DNA of 64,000 nt, from assembly GCA_016794345.1 (NCBI GenBank), contig JAEUKE010000089.1, positions 1-64,000 on the forward strand, given 5' to 3'. Under the pieces are notes generated by a model, which worked only from the letters and a program-made list of their open reading frames with translations, was not told the DNA's origin and ran no database searches. This DNA comes from Myxococcales bacterium (GTDB taxonomy: Bacteria; Myxococcota_A; Polyangia; Polyangiales; Polyangiaceae). This document shows positions 16,883 through 26,161 of this stretch, in pieces (within the stretch, counting starts at the first letter, position 1; each line of letters opens with the position of its first letter). The translations under genes were made by a program, and so were the position numbers.

Positions 16883-18142
16883 TCAGGGCGTCATGACGAT
16901 GGGGTAATGAACCGTGGTCGGCTTGCCGACCGCGGGGAACTCGAGCTTCCGAACGTCCTCGAGGACACACGCCTGGAGCTTCCGATCGGTCAGCGTCGCC
17001 TCGGATCCGATGGAGGCGCGCTCGACCTTCCCCGCGCCGTCGATCACGAACTCGATCTCGAGCTTGCCCTCCGCGGCCTTGTCGCGTGACAGGAGCTCCT
17101 CGTAACAAGCGCGGTACGATCCGAACCTCGAGCGTACCCGGCTCTGGATCTCGCCGGGCAGGAGCCCGTCGCCGAGGGGAACCTTCACCGGAGCGGCGGG
17201 GAGCTCGTCCATCTTCGCAAACGCCTCCTCCACCATCGCGAGCTGCCCGGCTCGCGGAGCGGCGATGACGATCGTCGGCCTTGCGCCCTCACGCTTGCGC
17301 ATCGCAATGAGCCCCTGGCCGCTCTCGAGCGCCGCCGCGATCTCTGCGCTCGGGAGCGGGAGGTAGGCGTCGTAGCGCGAGGGAACGCGGTTGTCTCCGA
17401 GGTCGAAATAGAAGACGAGCAACGACCGGTCCGCTCGTGCCATGTCCGGCCGCTTCTCGGCGATCGCCTGGGGGAGCGACGTCCAGCTCGTGCTCTGCGA
17501 GACCGACTGACCGACCCAGCGGTTCTTCGAGAGGCTGAACGCGGTCTCCTCTCGCTTGGCCTCGGCGACGTCGAAGGCCTCGGAGCGGGTGCGCCCCGGC
17601 GAGCCGAAGAGGTAGATGTCCACGAGGACTCGACCGTCCGCGTCGGGCTCGAAGAGCTTGGCGAGCGCGGCCGCCGCGGGGGGGAGGGGCTTGTCGCGAG
17701 GGAGCCGGAACGAGTCTCCCTCGGGGCTCCCCGTGAGCAGCAGGCGCAGCCGCTTCTCGGCGGCGTCGCGGGCGGGGAAGGGGCCGTCGTCCGTGTGCGC
17801 CGCGAGGATCGCCTCCACCGCGGTGATGGCTCCCTCCTCGTCGCCGAGCGACGCGAGCGCGCGGGAGAGCCCGAGCCGCGCCTCGTCCCGTTGCTCCACC
17901 GTCGCCGCCGGGTCGGCCAGCACGGACTCGAGCGCGGCCTTCGCGTCCTCCAGGTCTTCGCCCCGATCGATGCTCCGCAGCGCGCGCTCGAGTCTCGCGG
18001 GAACCGAGGCGTCGGCCGGCGAGTCCGCGGCACGTTCGGGCTGGGAGCCGGGCGCCTCGGTCTCCGGCTCGTCTGCGTACGTCTGGCAGCCGACCACACC
18101 CAGCGTGATGAAGAAGACCGACATCCACGTACCGATTCGCAT
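16883..18142 (-). CDS. AgmX/PglI C-terminal domain lipoprotein
   Basis: A 419-residue predicted lipoprotein. The ATG at 18142-18140 is eight bases after GGAGGGT and gives a signal peptide with lipobox LGVVGC. Residues about 50-150 are helical and TPR-like (LESVLADPAATVEQRDEAR). The middle has no motif I recognise. The last about 100 residues match the TonB-like AgmX/PglI C-terminal domain: a V-R-S-R-F-G-S-Y-R-A-C-Y-E-E-L core, GKLEIEFVIDGAGKVE, and ACVLEDVRKLEFP, with the paired Cys typical of that domain. In Myxococcus this domain occurs in gliding-related proteins, but it is widespread, so a motility role here is only a possibility. Convergent with the upstream kinase by two bases. Confidence 0.85.
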   Translation of the reverse strand: MRIGTWMSVFFITLGVVGCQTYADEPETEAPGSQPERAADSPADASVPARLERALRSIDRGEDLEDAKAALESVLADPAATVEQRDEARLGLSRALASLGDEEGAITAVEAILAAHTDDGPFPARDAAEKRLRLLLTGSPEGDSFRLPRDKPLPPAAAALAKLFEPDADGRVLVDIYLFGSPGRTRSEAFDVAEAKREETAFSLSKNRWVGQSVSQSTSWTSLPQAIAEKRPDMARADRSLLVFYFDLGDNRVPSRYDAYLPLPSAEIAAALESGQGLIAMRKREGARPTIVIAAPRAGQLAMVEEAFAKMDELPAAPVKVPLGDGLLPGEIQSRVRSRFGSYRACYEELLSRDKAAEGKLEIEFVIDGAGKVERASIGSEATLTDRKLQACVLEDVRKLEFPAVGKPTTVHYPIVMTP

Positions 18143-18221
18143 GACCATACCCTCCGTTCGGCTCCGGTCGTCGTGCCCGAGCCGTGAGAGCACCCTACGC
18201 ACCGATTATCCCGGCCTTCTC

Positions 18222-20570
18222 ATGGCCATGTCACGGTTCGGTCAAAGCCCGGGGATCCCCCCACTTAAGGAAGCCACCCGATGGGCCGCTTCTCGCCGTG
18301 TGGGAATCCTCTTCCTGCATCGCGAGACGCCTGGTTGGCTCGAGCGGATCGCGGACCGGATCGGGACGGTCGTCGATCCCTTCGATCCTCGCGGGATCAC
18401 CAGCCGCGGTGACCCACTCGTCCTCCTGCTCGACACCCGAGGGGAAGACGAGGCCGCCCGCTGCGAGGAGGCCCGCACCGGCTTCGGCTCCGAGGCCGTC
18501 GTCGTGGCCATCACCGAGACGGGCGATCTGACCCCCGGCGCCTCTGCCTTCGCCGACATCGGCGTCCCCGCATCCGAGCGCGCCCTTCTGTCCACCCTCC
18601 CGCTCGCCCTGCAGCTCTCGGGCGAGCGCCGCGCCCGGCGCACGGCGGAGAGCCAGCTGGCCCACGCGCAGAAGCGTCCGGTGGCGCCGCAGACGAAACA
18701 CAGCTCGCCCGGCTTCGCCCTCGCCAACGCCGCGTTCTCGAAGGCACGGATGGGGGTCTTGCAGCTCGACGCCCAGCTCCGGTGCGTGGTGTGGAACCGG
18801 TTCATGGAGCTCCGCACGGGCGTCTCGGCGACCGAGATCCTGGGCCGCCGCCTGCAAGACCATCCGAGGCTCGCGCCACTCGGCCTGGAGAACGTGGCCG
18901 TCCGCGCGCTCTCGGGCGAGACCGCGGATGGCGGGGAGATCCGGGTCGATGACCCCGCCACCGGTCGACCGCTCTTTTTGCACGTCGTGGCGAGCCCCAT
19001 CACGGACGAGGCTTCGACCCCGGTCAGCGTCGTCGCGGTCGTGCACGACAGGACGCCTCAGCGCGTGGCCGAGGAGCTCCGACGCAAGGCAGAGCGCGGC
19101 TTTCGGACGCTGCTCGACGCCTTGCCCGACGTCGCGGTCGTGAGCCACTCAGGGCGCCTGGTCTACGGCAACGCGCTCGCCGCCACGACGTTCGGCTTCG
19201 CGGGGACCGCCGATCTCGTCGGCCTCTCGCTCCTCGACCTCTTCAACCCCGCCGACCACGACACGGTGCGCACGCGCACGGAGGCCGTGCTCTCCGGAGA
19301 GCCGGTCTCGCCCTTCGAGACGGTCGCTCGTCGCGTGGATGGCAGTATCGTCATACTCGAGATCTCCTGCGTCCAGGTCGTCTTCGAGGGCGCGCCCTCT
19401 CTCCTCTGCGTGGCGCGCGACGTGACCGAGCGCAAGCTCCTGCAAGGTCAGCTCGCCGCGACCGATCGCCTGGCGTCGATGGGCATGTTGGCCGCCGGCG
19501 TCGCCCACGAGATCAACAACCCCCTCACCGCGCTCGTCTCCAGCCTGGACTTCCTGAACGAGGTCATCGAGACCCACCCCGAGCTGAAGGAGAACGAGGA
19601 CATCGGCGACCTCCTGCTCACGTCGCAGGAGGCGACGCGGCGAGTCCGCGACATCGTCCGCGACCTCAAGGTGTTCTCGCGCCCGGACGAAGAGCGGAGC
19701 GGGTCCATCGACGTGAGCGTCGCGCTCGAGTCCACGGTGCGGCTCGCGCGAGGCGAGGTGCGCCACAAGGCCAAGCTGGCGAAGGACTACCGCGCGACCC
19801 CGCTCGTCGACGGCAACGTCGCGCGCCTCGGGCAGGTCTTCCTGAACCTGGTCGTCAACGCCGCTCAGGCCATCCCGGACGGCGAGGCCGACAAGCACGA
19901 GATCACGCTCGCGTCGCGGACCGACGCCCACGGCAACGCGGTCGTCGAGGTGCGCGACACCGGGCGTGGGATCCCCAAGGAGGATCTGCCGCGCATCTTC
20001 GAGCCCTTCTTCTCGACCAAGCCCGTGGGCGAAGGGACGGGCCTCGGCCTCGCGGTCTGCCAGCGGATCATCAGCTCGCTCGGTGGTCGCATCGAGGTCG
20101 AGAGCGATGTCGGGCGGGGCAGCGTGTTCCGTGTCGTCCTGCCGCCGTCGAGGCGCATCCCTCTCCAGACTCCGCTCCGGCCCCGCAGCATGCCGCCCGC
20201 CAAGCGCGGCCGCGTGCTCGTCGTCGACGACGACGCCGCCATCCGTCGCACGCTCACGCGCATCCTCGCGCCGGAGCACGAGGTCATCAGCGTCGGCTCC
20301 GGCGGCGAGGCGATCGATCTGGTCGCGGACGGTGAGCGCTTCGACGTCGTGCTCTGCGACCTGATGATGCCGCGTGTCAGCGGAGACCAATGCTGGTCCA
20401 AGGTCTCCGAGATCGCGCCCGATCAGGCGGCGCGCTTCGTCTTCGTCACCGGCGGCGCGGTCGCCCAGACCGCGCGGGCGTTCCTCGAGTCCACGCCGTG
20501 CCCGACCGTCGACAAGCCGTTCGACGCCGACCACCTACGCCGGGCCGTTCGTGACGTGATGCGCGCCTGA
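18222..20570 (+). CDS. PAS hybrid histidine kinase with C-terminal receiver
   Basis: A 782-residue cytoplasmic signalling protein. Residues about 26-125 resemble a degenerate receiver-like fold (VGILFLHRETPGWLERIADR, LVLLLD). Two PAS domains follow (about 165-245 and 287-406; ALPDVAVVSHSGRLVYGN marks the second). The kinase core has His429 in GVAHEINNPLTAL, the N-box NLVVNAAQAIPDG and the G-boxes DTGRGIP and GTGLGLAV. The receiver (about 665-780) has VVDDD, phosphoacceptor Asp713 in VLCDLMMP and Lys in TVDKPFD. ATGs at 18222 and 18228 are both possible starts; a GTG near 18300 would remove only the linker. It is divergent from the AgmX/PglI lipoprotein gene. Confidence 0.9.
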   Translation: MAMSRFGQSPGIPPLKEATRWAASRRVGILFLHRETPGWLERIADRIGTVVDPFDPRGITSRGDPLVLLLDTRGEDEAARCEEARTGFGSEAVVVAITETGDLTPGASAFADIGVPASERALLSTLPLALQLSGERRARRTAESQLAHAQKRPVAPQTKHSSPGFALANAAFSKARMGVLQLDAQLRCVVWNRFMELRTGVSATEILGRRLQDHPRLAPLGLENVAVRALSGETADGGEIRVDDPATGRPLFLHVVASPITDEASTPVSVVAVVHDRTPQRVAEELRRKAERGFRTLLDALPDVAVVSHSGRLVYGNALAATTFGFAGTADLVGLSLLDLFNPADHDTVRTRTEAVLSGEPVSPFETVARRVDGSIVILEISCVQVVFEGAPSLLCVARDVTERKLLQGQLAATDRLASMGMLAAGVAHEINNPLTALVSSLDFLNEVIETHPELKENEDIGDLLLTSQEATRRVRDIVRDLKVFSRPDEERSGSIDVSVALESTVRLARGEVRHKAKLAKDYRATPLVDGNVARLGQVFLNLVVNAAQAIPDGEADKHEITLASRTDAHGNAVVEVRDTGRGIPKEDLPRIFEPFFSTKPVGEGTGLGLAVCQRIISSLGGRIEVESDVGRGSVFRVVLPPSRRIPLQTPLRPRSMPPAKRGRVLVVDDDAAIRRTLTRILAPEHEVISVGSGGEAIDLVADGERFDVVLCDLMMPRVSGDQCWSKVSEIAPDQAARFVFVTGGAVAQTARAFLESTPCPTVDKPFDADHLRRAVRDVMRA

Positions 20571-20597
20571 CCGAGTTCGCTGTAACGTTGGCGGCGC

Positions 20598-22253
20598 ATG
20601 TCCGTCGACCTCCGGCCCGGCGCCATCTTCGCCGGGGACTTTCGCGTCGTCCGTCCGCTGTCCGAAGGGGGCATGGGGGCGGTCTACGTGGTCGAGCAGA
20701 TGTCGACCGGAGCGCAGCGCGCCCTCAAGCTCATGCGCCGCGAGCTCGTGGCCGACGCCGCGCTGCGGGACCGCTTCCTCCAGGAGGCGCGCGTCGGATC
20801 CCGCATCGCCAGCGACCACGTGGTGCAGGTCATCGCCGCGGGGGTGGAGCCCGCGCACAACACGCCTTGGCTCGTCATGGAGCTGCTCCAAGGGGAGGAG
20901 CTCGCCGATCGCGTCCGCCGCGCGGGGCCCCTCTCGCGCGCGGAGACGGCGGAGGTCGCCAAGCAGCTCGTGCACGCCCTGGCCGCCGCGCACGCGGTCG
21001 GTGTGGTGCACCGGGACCTCAAGCCCAACAACCTCTTCCTGGCGACCTCGCGAACCGCGGGCGCGCCGTTCTCGCTGAAGGTCCTCGATTTCGGGATCGC
21101 CAAGATCGTCGCCGACGCCCAGACCACCGGCACGGTCGGGCTCGGCACCCCGCTGTGGATGGCCCCGGAGCAGACCGAGGCGAAGAGCTACGTCGGTCCC
21201 GGGACGGACGTCTGGGCCTTCGGCCTCATCGTCTTCTACATCCTGACAGGAAAGTCATTCTGGATGGCCGCGTCTCACGCAAACACCGGCATCCAGACGC
21301 TGCTCCGCGAGATCCTGTTCGAGCCCATCGTACCGCCGTCGCGCAGGGCCGCCGAGCTCGGCTGCGGCCACCTGGTCCCGGACGGCTTCGACGCGTGGTT
21401 CCTCCGGTGTGTCGAGCGCGATCCGCAGCGACGCGAGGCGAGCATCGAGCGCGCGCTCGCCGGCCTCCTCCCGGTGCTCTCCGGCGCGACGGCCCCCGCA
21501 CCGAAGCCGCCGAGCGCGACGCAGATCGACGCGCCGCTGCCGTTCGGCCACAGCGCGCAGGCCGGCAGCTTCCCGAACGCCCATCCCCAGGCACCCGCCA
21601 CCGCGCCCTCGGCGCCGCCCGTCATGACGGCGCCCACGCCGTATCCGCCCGCACCCTATCCGCCCGCACCCTATCCGCCCGCACAAGGTCCGCTCGTCGT
21701 GACCCCGCCGGCGCCCGCGACGAGCCGCCGCAGCTCCCTCGGCCTCGTGCTCGCGATCGGCGGTGTAGTCCTGGTCGGTGGCGGGCTGGGCGCGTACGTG
21801 CTCCTCGGCGAGGGATCGAAGACGAAGAAGCGAAGGTCGAGCAGCGACGACGACGAGGACGAGGACGAGGACCGGCCGCGCAAGAAGAAGAGTCAACCGG
21901 CGCCCGACAAGTCGGCGGACTGCGACAAGCTCAAGGCCTTCATGACGAGGTTCGAGACGATCTCGAGCGCGACGGACCCAGACCCGCCGGTCGACGAGCA
22001 GCTCGCCGATCTCGCCGCCGACGCGAAGGCAGCGGAGCTGACGACCCAGGAGGGAAGGGCGATCGCAGCGCGCCTCGCCACCGGGTTCTCCGAGCTCGCG
22101 GACGCGATGGAGCGCGGTCAGAAGGCTGCGGACCGAGGCGACGTCCAGGCCGCGTATCGCGAGACCGAGAACATCAAGAAGGTCGGCGAGAGCTTGCAGG
22201 CAGCGATGATCGATCTCGGGCTCCTCTGTGGCTTCGAGGAGGAAAGCCCCTGA
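20598..22253 (+). CDS. Hanks-type Ser/Thr protein kinase, single-pass membrane
   Basis: A 551-residue kinase. The Gly-rich loop is SEGGMGAVY, the ATP-binding Lys is K44 in RALKLM, the catalytic loop is HRDLKPNN with Asp140, and the Mg-binding Asp164 is in LDFGIAK. GTPLWMAPEQ marks the activation segment. After the kinase domain (about 12-295) comes a Pro-rich linker including three YPPAP units, a transmembrane segment near 375-400, a strongly acidic/basic patch and a small extracytoplasmic domain with Cys. It is the first gene of a probable operon with the membrane histidine kinase (three-base gap) and response regulator, an unusual pairing of the two phosphorylation systems. Confidence 0.93.
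   Translation: MSVDLRPGAIFAGDFRVVRPLSEGGMGAVYVVEQMSTGAQRALKLMRRELVADAALRDRFLQEARVGSRIASDHVVQVIAAGVEPAHNTPWLVMELLQGEELADRVRRAGPLSRAETAEVAKQLVHALAAAHAVGVVHRDLKPNNLFLATSRTAGAPFSLKVLDFGIAKIVADAQTTGTVGLGTPLWMAPEQTEAKSYVGPGTDVWAFGLIVFYILTGKSFWMAASHANTGIQTLLREILFEPIVPPSRRAAELGCGHLVPDGFDAWFLRCVERDPQRREASIERALAGLLPVLSGATAPAPKPPSATQIDAPLPFGHSAQAGSFPNAHPQAPATAPSAPPVMTAPTPYPPAPYPPAPYPPAQGPLVVTPPAPATSRRSSLGLVLAIGGVVLVGGGLGAYVLLGEGSKTKKRRSSSDDDEDEDEDRPRKKKSQPAPDKSADCDKLKAFMTRFETISSATDPDPPVDEQLADLAADAKAAELTTQEGRAIAARLATGFSELADAMERGQKAADRGDVQAAYRETENIKKVGESLQAAMIDLGLLCGFEEESP
21642..21684 (+). repeat. 15-bp tandem repeat, about 2.9 copies, in kinase linker
   Basis: The unit TATCCGCCCGCACCC, coding YPPAP, is repeated in frame in the linker between the kinase domain and the transmembrane segment. 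The copies are identical at the DNA level, so copy number is probably variable. Confidence 0.85.
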
Positions 22254-22256
22254 GCC

Positions 22257-24089
22257 ATGTCGCTCGCGCGCGACGTCGCGTCGTTCCTCGCTGCCGCGCT
22301 GGTCCCCGCCGCTGCGGTCGGGTGGTTGGGCCTGCGCGCGTCGAAGAACGAGGAGGCGGCGCTGCGACGCGAGGCGACGCTCGAGGTCGCGCGCGCGGCC
22401 GACCTGGCCTCACGGGCGGTCGAAGACGGGCTCGAGCGCGCGGCGCGCGACCTCGCTGAGCTCTCGCCGACCCCGGCTCGCGCGGAGGACTCTGCCGCGC
22501 TCGCGACCGCGCTGTCCCGGGTGGCGGACGCGGCGCCTGCCTTCGCCGAAGCCGCGGTCCTCACCGCGGACGGTAGGGTCCTCCTCCCACGGACGCAGCG
22601 CGGCTCGACGGGCGACGGCGGCGAGGACGCCGCGTGCCGTCAGGTCGCGGCCGCGTTCGACGAGCTGCGCACCCAGGCCGAGAGGCGCGCGGTGCTCGAC
22701 TGTCCGGAGGCTCGCGACTCGACCGGTCGTTGGATCTTCCCCGTCATCGCGATCGACGAGCTCGGCCGCGCGCCCGACGCGGCGCTGTCGACGGAGCTCG
22801 CGTCGTTCTTCGAGGGGCACGCGGCCCTGATGCGCCCGGAGGAGCGCGCGATCGCCCACGACGAGGTGGCCCTCCTGCGGGGCCTGCCGGAAGCCACGCG
22901 CGCGCGCGTGATCGCCGCCCTGGAGCACGGCGCGCTGGCGAACGCGACGCTGGGCCCTTCGCTGGCGCGCGTCTGGCGCTCGGAGCCCGCCCTGCGAGCC
23001 CTCGCCTCCGGCGAAGGGGCGCGCCGCTTCGAGGGCACGAGGGCTGCCGGCGTCGTGCGCCGGATCGGGGAGGGGCTCTACGTGGGCCTGGTGGTCACGC
23101 CCGAGACGCTCGGGCGAGCGCTCGCGAGCGAGCCGTCCCCCTTTCTGGTCCCCGACGGGGTCGTGGTCGAGGTCGCGGCGGACGACGCTCGAGCTCGGCC
23201 GGACGCGGTCGAGGCGGTGGCCTTCGTCACCGAGGGGCTCGGCTTCCACGCCCGGCTCGCGCGCCCCGCGGTGCTCGCCGAGCGGACGTCGAAGAGCGCA
23301 CGAGTCCTCGGCGGGCTCATCGCCGCGAGCGCGGCGCTCGCGGTCGGGCTGGCGACGCTCCTCTTCCTGCGCGTGCGCGCGGCCCGGCGGACGAGTGAGC
23401 TCCGCACGAGCTTCGTCGCCGCCGTCTCGCACGAGCTCAAGACGCCGATCGCCTCGATGCAGATGCTCTCCGAGCTCTTCGCCCAGGGGCGGGTCGACGA
23501 GAGCGAGCGCGCCGAGGTCGCCGAGGCGCTGGCCCGCGAGGCCCGACGGATGGGCGACACGGTCGAGCGGTTCCTGGCCTACGCGCGGATGGAGCGGGGC
23601 AAGCTCGTCGCCCGCCGCGCGCGGCACGATCTCCGCGCGCTCGTCGACGATCGTCTCCGTGCCTTCCGTGCGCGCCACCCGGACCTGTCGAGTCACGTCG
23701 AGGGCCCAGAGTCGCTCGAGGCCGACGTCGACCGCGCGCAGATCGAGCTCGTGCTCGACAACCTCCTCGAGAACGCCGCCAAATACGCTCCTCTGGGCGC
23801 GCCGTACGTGGTCGGTCTGCGCAGCGAGGGCGCACACGTCGAGCTCCGTGTCTCGGATCGGGGGCCCGGTGTCCCACCCTCGCTCCGGCGGCGGATCTTC
23901 AGGCCCTTCGAGCGCGGTGACGATCGGCTCTCGCGTGCAACGGAGGGTACCGGCCTCGGCCTCGCGCTCGTGCGCGCGGCCGCCCGCGCCCACGGTGGCT
24001 CCGCCGACGTCGAAGACTCGAGCGGCGGAGGCGCGACCTTCGTCGTCCGCTTCCCTCGTGAGGCGCCTGCCGAACAGGAGACCACGTGA
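22257..24089 (+). CDS. Membrane sensor histidine kinase
   Basis: A 610-residue classical sensor kinase. TM1 lies near residues 5-25, an extracytoplasmic region of about 320 residues follows with no domain I can name, and TM2 lies near 350-371. The dimerisation/phosphotransfer domain has His392 in VSHELKTPIASM. The ATPase domain shows the N-box LVLDNLLENAAKYAP and the G-boxes SDRGPGVP and GTGLGLALV. The ATG starts three bases after the Ser/Thr kinase stop. The stop overlaps the GTG of the OmpR-type regulator gene (GTGA), so the pair is almost certainly cognate. Confidence 0.93.
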   Translation: MSLARDVASFLAAALVPAAAVGWLGLRASKNEEAALRREATLEVARAADLASRAVEDGLERAARDLAELSPTPARAEDSAALATALSRVADAAPAFAEAAVLTADGRVLLPRTQRGSTGDGGEDAACRQVAAAFDELRTQAERRAVLDCPEARDSTGRWIFPVIAIDELGRAPDAALSTELASFFEGHAALMRPEERAIAHDEVALLRGLPEATRARVIAALEHGALANATLGPSLARVWRSEPALRALASGEGARRFEGTRAAGVVRRIGEGLYVGLVVTPETLGRALASEPSPFLVPDGVVVEVAADDARARPDAVEAVAFVTEGLGFHARLARPAVLAERTSKSARVLGGLIAASAALAVGLATLLFLRVRAARRTSELRTSFVAAVSHELKTPIASMQMLSELFAQGRVDESERAEVAEALAREARRMGDTVERFLAYARMERGKLVARRARHDLRALVDDRLRAFRARHPDLSSHVEGPESLEADVDRAQIELVLDNLLENAAKYAPLGAPYVVGLRSEGAHVELRVSDRGPGVPPSLRRRIFRPFERGDDRLSRATEGTGLGLALVRAAARAHGGSADVEDSSGGGATFVVRFPREAPAEQETT

Positions 24090-24832
24090 CCCACGTCCGC
24101 CCGACCCGACAAGAGCGAGTCCTCGTCGTCGAGGACGATCCGACCCTCCGCCTCGGCCTCGTCAAGACGCTGCGCTCGGCTGGCTTCCAGGTCGACGTCG
24201 CGAAGACGGGCCCGGAGGGCCTGGAGAGCTTCCTCGCCGATCGCCCGGACCTGGTGCTGCTCGACCTGATGCTCCCCGGAAAAAACGGGTACGAGGTCTG
24301 CCAGGAGATCCGCGCGGAAGACGATGACATACCGGTCATCTTCATCACGGCCAAGGGCGAGGAGGAGGACAAGGTCCGTGGGCTGCGCCTCGGCGCCGAC
24401 GACTACGTGACGAAGCCTTTCGGCGTGAGCGAGCTCCTCGCGCGGGTCGACGCGGCGCTCCGGCGGCGCCGCAAGCGTGAGGTGAGCACCACACTCGTCC
24501 AGGTCGGCCTCGCGATGGTCGACTTCCGATCGTACCGGGTCACGAAGAACGGAGAGCCCGTCGAGTTCACCGCGCTCGAGCTGAAGCTCCTCCGGTTCTT
24601 CCTCGACCGCGAGGACCAGCTCCTCACCCGCCAGCAGCTCCTCGACGGCGTCTGGGGGGCCGACTACTTCGGCACCGATCGGACCGTCGACAACTTCGTC
24701 AACCGGCTGCGTCAGAAGCTCGAGCCGGACCCCAAGAGCCCGCGGCTGTTCGTCACCGTCCGCGGCGGAGGCTATCGGTTCCAGCGCGGAGGCGGAGCCG
24801 GCCCCGTCGACTCGGGGCAGCCTTGCGGATAG
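24086..24832 (+). CDS. OmpR/PhoB-family response regulator
   Basis: A 248-residue DNA-binding regulator. The receiver has VVEDD, phosphoacceptor Asp60 in LVLLDLMLPG and Lys110 in YVTKPFG. The C-terminal winged helix (about 145-235) has the usual FTALELKLLRFF and TVDNFVNRLRQKLE segments and ends VRGGGYRF. It is translationally coupled to the preceding kinase gene by a GTGA overlap. The DNA target is unknown. Its stop codon TAG forms part of the proposed -10 hexamer of argJ. Confidence 0.95.
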   Translation: MTHVRPTRQERVLVVEDDPTLRLGLVKTLRSAGFQVDVAKTGPEGLESFLADRPDLVLLDLMLPGKNGYEVCQEIRAEDDDIPVIFITAKGEEEDKVRGLRLGADDYVTKPFGVSELLARVDAALRRRRKREVSTTLVQVGLAMVDFRSYRVTKNGEPVEFTALELKLLRFFLDREDQLLTRQQLLDGVWGADYFGTDRTVDNFVNRLRQKLEPDPKSPRLFVTVRGGGYRFQRGGGAGPVDSGQPCG

Positions 24833-24835
24833 GGT
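24807..24835 (+). promoter_or_regulatory. Candidate sigma-70 promoter of argJ
   Basis: TCGACT (24807-24812), a 17-base spacer, then TAGGGT (24830-24835). Each hexamer is a partial match to the consensus. Transcription would start near 24842, only about four bases before the GTG of argJ, giving an almost leaderless message. Confidence 0.35.
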
Positions 24836-24845
24836 CGGCAGCAAC

Positions 24846-26069
24846 GTGACGCGACAATCGAGCACCCCCTACGTCCCCGAGCCCGCTCCCTTCGGCCTTG
24901 CCGAGATCGGAGGGCTCCGTGCAGCCGGTGTGGCAGCCGGGATCAAGAAGAGCGGCGCGCCCGACGTCGCGCTCCTCGTCGCCGCGGCGCCGGTGCCGGT
25001 GGCCGGCGTGTTCACGACGAACGCCTTCGCCGCGGCTCCGGTCGATCTCTCACGTGAGCACCTCGACCGGACGGGCGGGCACGCCGCGGCGATCGTCGTG
25101 AACAGCGGGAACGCAAACGCCTGCACCGGGGACCGTGGCAAGAAGGACGCGCGCGCGATGGCCGAGAGGACTGCTCGCCTCGTCGGCTGCCTGCCGGAGG
25201 AGGTGCTCGTCTGCTCGACGGGCGTCATCGGCGTCCCGCTGCCCCTCGAGAAGGTCCTCGCCGGGATCGAGCGCGCGTATGGCGCGCTCGCGCAGGGGCC
25301 CGCTGCGTCGAGCGCGTTCGGCGACGCGATCCGCACGACGGACGCGTTCCCCAAGGCGGCCGCGCGGGAGATCGCCGGAGGCGAGGGCGCGCGCGTCGCC
25401 GGCGTGTGCAAGGGCGCCGGGATGATCGAGCCGAACATGGCGACGATGCTCGCGTTCATCGCGACCGACCTGGCGATCGCGCCCGGCGCGCTGCGCGAGA
25501 TCGTCGCCCGCGCGGCCGCGAGGAGCTTCAACGCCGTCCACGTCGACACCCACGCGAGCACAAACGACACGTTCCTCGTCCTCGCGAGCTCGACAAACCC
25601 CGCCAGCGTGGGCTCGGAGGCGGTCGCGACGGCCATCACCGACGTCGCCCGGCGCCTGGCCTGGCTCATCGCCCGAGACGGCGAAGGCGCCACGAAGGTC
25701 ACCACGATCCGGGTCTCCGGCGCGGCGGACGACACGCTCGCCCGCGAGGTCGCGCGCAGGGTGGCGTCGAGCGCGCTCGTGCGCACGGCGCTCTTTGGTT
25801 GCGATCCCAACTGGGGTCGCTTCGTGAGCGCCGCCGGCAACCACCCCCGGGTCGACGCGCCCAGCCTCCTCACGTGTTCGGTCCAGGGCACGACCGTGTT
25901 CCAGAGGGGCGAGCCGACGGGCTTCGATCACGCCGCCCTGCGCGCGGCGATGGGCCGGGAGGACGTGGTCGTGTCGATCGATCTGGGCTCCGGCACCGGC
26001 GAGGCCGAGGTGATGACGAGCGACCTCGGCTACCGCTACGTCGAGGTCAACGCCGAGTACACGACGTAG
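24846..26069 (+). CDS. argJ: Bifunctional ornithine acetyltransferase/N-acetylglutamate synthase
   Basis: A 407-residue ArgJ. It transfers the acetyl group from N-acetylornithine to glutamate, recycling acetyl in arginine synthesis; bifunctional forms also use acetyl-CoA. The autocleavage site is intact: KGAGMIEPN-MA-TML with Thr200 as the N-terminal nucleophile of the beta chain. The family motif VNSGNANACTG is present near residue 85, and the C-terminus ends in EYTT. The length is normal. The GTG start follows the response regulator gene by 13 bases without a Shine-Dalgarno sequence. Sequence alone does not distinguish mono- from bifunctional forms with certainty. Confidence 0.96.
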   Translation: MTRQSSTPYVPEPAPFGLAEIGGLRAAGVAAGIKKSGAPDVALLVAAAPVPVAGVFTTNAFAAAPVDLSREHLDRTGGHAAAIVVNSGNANACTGDRGKKDARAMAERTARLVGCLPEEVLVCSTGVIGVPLPLEKVLAGIERAYGALAQGPAASSAFGDAIRTTDAFPKAAAREIAGGEGARVAGVCKGAGMIEPNMATMLAFIATDLAIAPGALREIVARAAARSFNAVHVDTHASTNDTFLVLASSTNPASVGSEAVATAITDVARRLAWLIARDGEGATKVTTIRVSGAADDTLAREVARRVASSALVRTALFGCDPNWGRFVSAAGNHPRVDAPSLLTCSVQGTTVFQRGEPTGFDHAALRAAMGREDVVVSIDLGSGTGEAEVMTSDLGYRYVEVNAEYTT

Positions 26070-26120
26070 CCCCTCGGCCAGGTTCCATGTAGGTGATGTG
26101 CGTACGGTTCTGTCGCCAAA

Positions 26121-26140
26121 GGATCGACAAGCGTCGATCC
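26121..26140. promoter_or_regulatory. Perfect 8-bp inverted repeat with 4-base loop
   Basis: GGATCGAC, loop AAGC, GTCGATCC. It lies between argJ and the SNF2 gene, 51 bases after the argJ stop. No T-run follows, so a classical terminator is unlikely. It could be an operator or an RNA hairpin. Its position 21 bases before the TTG start would suit regulation of the helicase gene. Confidence 0.45.
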
Positions 26141-26161
26141 CCTAGGTTATGAGCAACGGGC

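Noticed and set aside
26148..26160. ATG at 26148 as the SNF2 start
   Set aside because: It is out of frame with the helicase.
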